Positions 58,146-64,000 of a stretch of DNA of 64,000 bases are shown here, piece after piece. A model generated the notes under the pieces. The model was not told the DNA's origin, searched no databases, and saw nothing but the letters and a program-made list of their open reading frames with translations. Made by a program: the position numbers and the translations under genes. Each line of letters begins with the position of its first letter. Within the stretch, counting starts at the first letter, position 1. This DNA is from Paenimyroides baculatum. GTDB lineage: Bacteria > Bacteroidota > Bacteroidia > Flavobacteriales > Flavobacteriaceae. The stretch lies in NCBI RefSeq assembly GCF_008629655.1, contig NZ_VWSG01000011.1, positions 1 through 64,000 of the forward strand, given 5' to 3'.

Positions 58146-61091
58146 ATGTCAAAAGCAGTAGTACGGAATATAAACATTAACATTAACGGCAAAGAAGTCG
58201 TTAACAGTTTAAACGGTATCACCAAAGGTTTACGGGAAACGAATCGTGATTTACGCAACCTTAATAAATCTGATGCTGATTATACCGAACAATTAAAAAA
58301 ACATCAAGATCGAATAGTCGAACTTAAAGCGAAGCAAAAAGAATTTACAGCGGAAATATACAGTACAAGTAAAGCTTTAAAAGACAGTAAAAAAGATTTA
58401 GATGCAGGTGCTTTTTCTTACCAAAATTTTGTTAATGCTTTAACAAGTGGTGATATACAAGGCGTAAAAGAAGAATATGAATTATTAAGAAACGGTATAT
58501 CAAATGTTACAAAGCAATTACTTGCTTTTATTGCCACACCAATAGGTGCGGCTTTAACATTGCTTACAGGTATAGTTGTAGTTACAAAGTACTGGTACGA
58601 TTACAATGTTGAAATGGAAAAGGCTACTAGGTTAATGCAGCAATTTACCAGTTTAACAGGTGAAGCTTTAGAAATGGCAACGGTTCGCACCAAGGCTTTT
58701 GCAGAAGTAGCTAACGAGGATTTGAAAAAGGTTGCAAATACTGTTAATGCTGTAGCAAAAGCTTACAAAATTGATTATTTATCGGCTTTAGAGTTAGTAG
58801 AAAATGGATACGTTCGTGGTGGTAAAGCTGCAGATGATTTTTTTGATAACGCTAGTGAATATGTTGTACATTTTAAAAACGCTGGTTATACTGCAAAAGA
58901 ATTCTTTTCCATTTTAGAAGAAGGTGCTAAATCGGGTACCTATAAAGATAAGTTGGTAGATACCATTAAGGAAATGGATATTCGTTTAAAGGAAATGACT
59001 AAATCCGCTTCCGATGCATTAACTGCTGCTTTTGGTTCGGGTTTTACAACAAAATTGGCAAACGGTGTAAAAACTGGTACAATATCTACAAAAGAAGCTT
59101 TAATTCTGATAAATAAGGAAGCCGATAAGGTTGGATTGAATTTTCAGCAGAAACAGCAATTGGTTGCGGATGTTTTTGGATCAATGGGTGAAGATGCGGG
59201 TGGTTTTGAAGCTGTAATAAAAGCTATAAACGATGGTTTGGAAAAAACCGATCGAAAGTTAACGGATGTAGAAGCCGCACAACTACGTGTAATTAAAGCT
59301 ACCGAAGAATTAGATATCCAAATATCAAAGCTTTTTAATACTACTGGCGGCGGATTTGAAACTTTAATTGCCGATACAAAAGTTTGGGTTTTAAACTGGC
59401 TAGCAAAAATGGTTCGTGGTTTCCATAACCTAACAATTTTAGCAGGTGCTTTCAATGGCACCGTAGCAACTATTATTATTACCATTCAAGAAGCTAGTAA
59501 AGCATTTTTGGGGTTTAGTGAAGTTGGTAAAAAAGCATGGGATTTAGATTTCGGCGGTGCGGCTGATGCTTTTAAAAAACATTTTAACAATGTAAGTAAT
59601 ATTATTAAAGCCGGTAAGGAAACAGTAAAACAAGTATTAAGTGAAGCTGGTAAAGAAATTCAATCAAACTATTATACTGGTACAATCAACGGTTGGGGAA
59701 GTGATGACTTTGGAAATGAAGACGGTAAAGGTAATGGCGGTAAAGGAGGTAACAAAGTAGATAAAAAAGCAGAAGAAAAAGCCAAGCGTGAGCGTGAGAA
59801 AGCAATTGAAGCCGAAAAGAAAAAGCACGAAGCATTAAAAGCACTATTCGATAAAGCTGAAGAAGAAATCGATGAGATTTTAAGACAAAGTTTAGAACAA
59901 CGAGAACTTTTAAGATTAAAAGGTTTAGAACGTGAAGAAGCAGCTATTACAAATAAGTATGCCAATGAAATAAAAAAACAGCAGGAAAACATTGCAGCAA
60001 TGAAGGCTGTTGATGTCAAGAAAACTGCCGAAGAAATTGCAAAAATTCAGGCGCATACTGATCGATTAAAAGAATTAGAAGCCACCCGCGATGCTGAATT
60101 AGAAGCTGCCCGTGCTCAGCGTTCGGAAGAATATCGTTTACAGGCCGAAGAATTGGCTGAAGAAAATCGAATTTCAAAAGAAGAACAGGAATACGAGCGT
60201 AGAGCCGAAGCAGCGACAACCGAAGAAGAACGTCAATTTATCTTATTAGAAAAAGCGCGTGAAATATCATTGCTAGAAATTGATATTGAGCGTGAAAAGG
60301 AACTGGCAAAAGTAGAAGCGGTTGAAGGTGCAGAAGAATTAAAAAATCAGATCCGCCAAAAATATGCATACCAGGAACAAAAAGTTCGTGCCGATTTTGA
60401 CAAAGCCGAAAGAACTTTACGTTCTAACCAGGTTGATTGGACGCGCTTAACGGAAGAACAAAAACTAAATTCCGTAAAAGGAGCATTAAACAGTGCGGCC
60501 GAAGCTTTTAATGAAGGTTCGGGTGCGTGGAAAGCTACCAAGATTGCAGAAACCGTAATTACAACCTATCAATCTGCTACCAATGCTTTTAACTCACTTT
60601 CGGGAATTCCAATTGTTGGTCCTGCGTTGGGTGCAGCTGCTGCTGCTTTAGCTGTTGTTTCTGGTATTAAAAATGTTCAGAAAATCAGTAGTACGCCATT
60701 ACAGAAAATGCCAACACATTATCATGGTGGACCTACTGGAAACAAGGGCATAGGTATGAGTGATGAATATGGCCAGTTAACAGGTATGGTACACGCAAAT
60801 GAGTGGGTTGCGCCTGCATTTATGGCTCAAAGCCCCCGTTATGCGCCAATAATTGACTGGTTAGACAATGAACGCCAAATGCAGTTAAACGGTGTTTCGG
60901 GTTCAGTCGCCAATCCGTTTTTTGATAATCCTGTTTTTTCAATGTTGACAGGGACTTTAATGCAGCTAAACGGAAATTTAGAAAACGGTATTGTTGCTAA
61001 AAGCTTCTTTGGTTATGAAGAATTGGAAAAAATGGACAAACTTCTAAAGGAACTACAACAAACAAAAAATAACGCAATAATTTCAGAATAA
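58146..61091 (+). CDS. Tail tape-measure protein
   Basis: The 981-aa length sets tail length in siphophages. A long coiled coil lies at about 20-80 and 545-790 (KKAEEKAKREREKAIEAEKK). Hydrophobic segments occur at about 130-155 (FIATPIGAALTLLTGIVVV) and 830-850 (GPALGAAAAALAVVSGI), and a charged region lies between them. All are typical of tape measures. The C-terminus carries a GMVHANEWVAPAFM motif frequent in these proteins. Confidence 0.85.
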   Translation: MSKAVVRNINININGKEVVNSLNGITKGLRETNRDLRNLNKSDADYTEQLKKHQDRIVELKAKQKEFTAEIYSTSKALKDSKKDLDAGAFSYQNFVNALTSGDIQGVKEEYELLRNGISNVTKQLLAFIATPIGAALTLLTGIVVVTKYWYDYNVEMEKATRLMQQFTSLTGEALEMATVRTKAFAEVANEDLKKVANTVNAVAKAYKIDYLSALELVENGYVRGGKAADDFFDNASEYVVHFKNAGYTAKEFFSILEEGAKSGTYKDKLVDTIKEMDIRLKEMTKSASDALTAAFGSGFTTKLANGVKTGTISTKEALILINKEADKVGLNFQQKQQLVADVFGSMGEDAGGFEAVIKAINDGLEKTDRKLTDVEAAQLRVIKATEELDIQISKLFNTTGGGFETLIADTKVWVLNWLAKMVRGFHNLTILAGAFNGTVATIIITIQEASKAFLGFSEVGKKAWDLDFGGAADAFKKHFNNVSNIIKAGKETVKQVLSEAGKEIQSNYYTGTINGWGSDDFGNEDGKGNGGKGGNKVDKKAEEKAKREREKAIEAEKKKHEALKALFDKAEEEIDEILRQSLEQRELLRLKGLEREEAAITNKYANEIKKQQENIAAMKAVDVKKTAEEIAKIQAHTDRLKELEATRDAELEAARAQRSEEYRLQAEELAEENRISKEEQEYERRAEAATTEEERQFILLEKAREISLLEIDIEREKELAKVEAVEGAEELKNQIRQKYAYQEQKVRADFDKAERTLRSNQVDWTRLTEEQKLNSVKGALNSAAEAFNEGSGAWKATKIAETVITTYQSATNAFNSLSGIPIVGPALGAAAAALAVVSGIKNVQKISSTPLQKMPTHYHGGPTGNKGIGMSDEYGQLTGMVHANEWVAPAFMAQSPRYAPIIDWLDNERQMQLNGVSGSVANPFFDNPVFSMLTGTLMQLNGNLENGIVAKSFFGYEELEKMDKLLKELQQTKNNAIISE

Positions 61092-61092
61092 T

Positions 61093-62124
61093 ATGCCTAC
61101 GATAACAGCCCCAACACAAAACCGTGTTTTAAACGATGCCAACATCACCGAAATTATAGTTGAAGATACAACCGTTTACAGCCATTATCAGGCAAATATC
61201 TTTATAGATAATGAATTATTTGATAGCGTTGTAATGCCCAAAATAAGCAATCAACAAATGGTACTTACTTTTGAAAATTTACTGTTAAAATATATTTCAT
61301 TGTCAGAAGTTCAAAATGTATTTATTCAAAGATTTGCATTAATAAGAGATTTAAAAATTACAATTGCACGTTATGCTGTTGGTAGTTCTATAGGGTTCAT
61401 TCAGTATACGTTGAACTACAAATTAAAATACAGTGTTTTGCCAACGGTAGAAAAATACGAAGACAAACAATTGGCGTGGATTGCGGTTGATGCCGATGTT
61501 TTATTAGTACAGCCTAATACCACTATACAACTACCTTTTTTTATTAACGATCCAGATTTAATAATAACCGCCGAAGCTGTAAAGGAAAATGGTACGGTTA
61601 TAACATCACAAGCAACAACAGGATCTATTTCTGCAACAAAAACATTGCTGCTTACTTTACCTGTTAATGTTCCCGATGATGTTGATGCTTATTTTTTTAG
61701 AATTAAAGCATACAACTTTGTAATTGAGAAAAAAATACGTGTGGTTAGAAATGGTTTTTACAAGCCAAAAAGAATCCGTTTTTACAACCGTTTCGGGATG
61801 CCTGTTCTGGTAGAACTGTTTGGTAAATTGTCTACGAAAGATGAGCAAACATATTTTAAGTACCAAAACGAAATGGGTTATTACAACACCGCCGAAATTC
61901 AAACAGATACGCAGGTATCAATCGATACCGGACATCTGTTAGATAGCGAAAATGCAATTGTAAACCAGATTGCATCATCTTTAAAAGTGGAAATCGAAAT
62001 TAATGGTGTTTTTATTCCGTGCGTTGCTACGTTGAAAACAATACCTGTTATTAATGAAAACGAATTTATAAACAGTGCCGTGCTGACTTTTGAATTTAAT
62101 AAATCACCAAAAATTAAAAACTAA
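61093..62124 (+). CDS. Probable distal tail / baseplate protein
   Basis: 343 aa, beta-rich (FIDNELFDSVVMPKISNQQM), downstream of the tape measure (1-nt gap), the place of the distal tail protein in siphophages. No catalytic motif. Call by position and composition. Confidence 0.55.
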   Translation: MPTITAPTQNRVLNDANITEIIVEDTTVYSHYQANIFIDNELFDSVVMPKISNQQMVLTFENLLLKYISLSEVQNVFIQRFALIRDLKITIARYAVGSSIGFIQYTLNYKLKYSVLPTVEKYEDKQLAWIAVDADVLLVQPNTTIQLPFFINDPDLIITAEAVKENGTVITSQATTGSISATKTLLLTLPVNVPDDVDAYFFRIKAYNFVIEKKIRVVRNGFYKPKRIRFYNRFGMPVLVELFGKLSTKDEQTYFKYQNEMGYYNTAEIQTDTQVSIDTGHLLDSENAIVNQIASSLKVEIEINGVFIPCVATLKTIPVINENEFINSAVLTFEFNKSPKIKN

Positions 62125-64000
62125 TGATCAAGATTTTTAAAGCAGGTGTTGAAATCGAAGTGTATAAAGAAACGCTTACAATCAACCGTGATAATAAGTT
62201 TTTAGATAACGATTTTAAAATTCAGGCAAACAGCTACCCTTTTATGATCGTTGAAAATGAAAGTGCACGAAAAGCGTTAGGTTCTCGTTTACCAACATCT
62301 ACATTTCGGGACACTTTTCACAAAGTACAGGTTTTAACACCAGAAGGAACCTTTGAGGGTGAATTGCAAATTTTGGGTTACTTAAAAAATGCTCGTAAAT
62401 GCAATCTACGATTTTATTCGCCTATCTATAATTTAAGAGATAAGAAGATATCTGAATTTTTACCTGAAAGGGTTAATACCGTTCTAGGAACGTCAAATCC
62501 ACCGACCTACAATTACGAAGAAAAACGTACAACCTTAATACCTTTGATGCACATTGACAAATGGAAAACGTATGCTGCAAATCAATTAAAAAAAGGGTTT
62601 CCGGAAGTGTTGTTTAATTTTCCTGATTATTCTTTTCCCAATAAATTTGGAGAAGATTTAAAAGAAGATGACGATTGGTTTAAATTTCGCGGTGGTATAA
62701 ACCGTGTTTACTATGATGGCGGTGTTCGATACATGACGGTAAACAGCTATTACACTTTTGGCGGTGAACTGCATTACGATAACCACACAGTAAACAGCCC
62801 GCAGGTATACTTACTTGCACCATTAAAACGAGCTGTTGAAAGTTTAGGGTATAAGGTAAAAGGCAATTTTTACGAAAACGATTTTATAAAACGTTTACTT
62901 TTTTACAGTGAAAACAATAATTTGTGCGAAATTGAACTGAATTCACTGAAAATGAACATTCCTTACATTGCAGGTGGTTGGCAAATGCTTGGTATAGGTA
63001 TGAGTTTAAAGCAGATCCTTTTTCAATTGCCAGTTGGTAGGCGTTATAAAGTAGAAATAGAGTTAAAAAACCTTTCAACAATTCCTGTAAAAGCACAGGT
63101 TAATGTTGCTGGTGTTGGCGGTAATGTTGAAGTGCAGATATTTGAAAACCCGCCGTTAAACGAAATTGAAACATACAGTGCAGAATTTGTACCGCCTTAT
63201 ACGGGTACAACTGACGCCAATGTTGCCATTACATTTATAAAACAAAGTTGGATTAATTCCGAAACAATACAGTTTAATTCAATTAAAATTTCAGAAATAG
63301 CCGAAGAAAAAGGCTATTTAACGCACCCGATTATAAATCTACAGCGTTACGTACCTGAATGGTCTTTTATCGATTACATAAATGAGTTAAAGAAATTGTT
63401 TAATCTTCAGATCACACCGAACGATCACGATAAAACTATTTCGTTTGATTTTTTCAATGATAAATTTGTTCAGAAAACAGGGGTTAAAATTGATTCTGTT
63501 TACATTGATGAATTTGAAACACACGAATTCGATTCTTTAATGTTGAAATATGATAATGAAGAAGATGATAATGTTTTTGTTACAAAAAGCAATATCACAG
63601 TAGCCAAAAACAAACTGCAAGAACATACCAAAGAAGTTACGAGTAAATTTAAATTTATGCCGGTAACATCTAACGGTTTGATTTTGACCGAAGCAATTGA
63701 AGATAAAGGTGGTGTAGGTTTGGTTATTTACAATCATTCAAATGCAACAACATCGGCACCTGCGCAAAATTACCAAGGTTATGATTTGACTTTGAAAAAC
63801 ATATACGAAAGAAACTATCAGCTGTCCTTTAGAAATTATCTTTCAAGCGGTGTTTTTCCTGCGGATGCTTTTTTATCAAACAAACAAATCAAGGATATCA
63901 CGACAGAAGATTTTGTTTTTATAGACAACAAACGTTATTATGTAAATACCATGAGTTATAAAGAAACGCCTAACGGAAGCTACCAGACAAAATTCGAACT
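62124..64000 (+). CDS. Probable baseplate/tail hub protein, cut by the right edge
   Basis: ATG at 62124 shares a base with the preceding stop; the frame stays open for 625 codons to the window edge. The translation is beta-rich (MIKIFKAGVEIEVYKETLTI). Size and position after the distal tail gene suggest the hub or tail-associated protein. The 3' end is not in the window. Confidence 0.6.
   Translation, partial: MIKIFKAGVEIEVYKETLTINRDNKFLDNDFKIQANSYPFMIVENESARKALGSRLPTSTFRDTFHKVQVLTPEGTFEGELQILGYLKNARKCNLRFYSPIYNLRDKKISEFLPERVNTVLGTSNPPTYNYEEKRTTLIPLMHIDKWKTYAANQLKKGFPEVLFNFPDYSFPNKFGEDLKEDDDWFKFRGGINRVYYDGGVRYMTVNSYYTFGGELHYDNHTVNSPQVYLLAPLKRAVESLGYKVKGNFYENDFIKRLLFYSENNNLCEIELNSLKMNIPYIAGGWQMLGIGMSLKQILFQLPVGRRYKVEIELKNLSTIPVKAQVNVAGVGGNVEVQIFENPPLNEIETYSAEFVPPYTGTTDANVAITFIKQSWINSETIQFNSIKISEIAEEKGYLTHPIINLQRYVPEWSFIDYINELKKLFNLQITPNDHDKTISFDFFNDKFVQKTGVKIDSVYIDEFETHEFDSLMLKYDNEEDDNVFVTKSNITVAKNKLQEHTKEVTSKFKFMPVTSNGLILTEAIEDKGGVGLVIYNHSNATTSAPAQNYQGYDLTLKNIYERNYQLSFRNYLSSGVFPADAFLSNKQIKDITTEDFVFIDNKRYYVNTMSYKETPNGSYQTKFE

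Overview
The window comes from the chromosome of a low-GC member of the Bacteroidota, very probably a flavobacterium. The evidence is a TonB-dependent receptor with a carboxypeptidase-regulatory-like N-terminus, a secreted protein with a type IX secretion C-terminal sorting domain, promoters of the TTG / TAnnTTTG type, frequent ATG starts without a Shine-Dalgarno sequence, and A+T-rich spacers. No rRNA or tRNA gene was recognised. About the first 23.5 kb is host chromosome. From about 23.65 kb to the right edge (and beyond it) lies one large tailed-phage prophage.

Host part. 0-3.3 kb: the start of a possible IS3-type orfA at the left edge, a DUF262/HNH (GmrSD-like) protein, a small CDGSH iron-sulfur protein and a truncated IS3-family transposase flanked by two copies of the same 40-bp IS end in direct orientation. 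3.3-7.0 kb: an XRE-type regulator, a 650-bp spacer, then four tightly packed unknown genes (two degenerate nucleotidyltransferase/HEPN-like proteins and two tandem paralogues). 7.2-8.9 kb: chromosomal umuC-umuD. 9.2-9.3 kb: a probable small RNA resembling 6S-Flavo RNA. 10.2-12.0 kb: DEAD-box helicase plus two cold-shock-domain proteins. 12.1-13.1 kb: a KASIII-like enzyme. 13.7-18.5 kb: a three-gene operon for organic phosphate/phytate use (TonB receptor, metallophosphoesterase, lipoprotein phytase). 18.6-23.3 kb: two large secreted proteins.

Prophage. A minus-strand CI-like repressor faces a plus-strand early operon across a 163-bp switch region with repeated operator-like sites. The early genes include a small Cro-like protein, a LuxR-type protein, a 1169-aa primase/ATPase, an ASCH-like protein and many small unknown ORFs. 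At 33.7-34.05 kb is an AT-rich block surrounded by GTTCCAACA/TGTGGAAC repeats, a good replication-origin candidate. The structural genes follow in an unusual order: protease/scaffold, major capsid, tail tube; then a pseudoknot-like RNA element and a Dam-type methylase; terminase; portal; tail fibre; lysis genes including a predicted single-protein spanin; a second umuC-umuD copy plus a SRAP protein; then tail completion, tape measure and baseplate genes running off the right edge. No integrase or transposase of the phage is visible.

The most novel signals are: (i) five near-identical phage promoters (ATGTCCTTTTTT, then a TTTG box at exactly the same distance) that head the structural gene blocks, two of them giving apparently leaderless mRNAs; (ii) a 115-nt element with three perfect 10-12 bp stems arranged as a pseudoknot; (iii) the iteron-like origin; (iv) two umuC promoters that align over 44 nt; and (v) the unknown four-gene operon at 4.3-7.0 kb.
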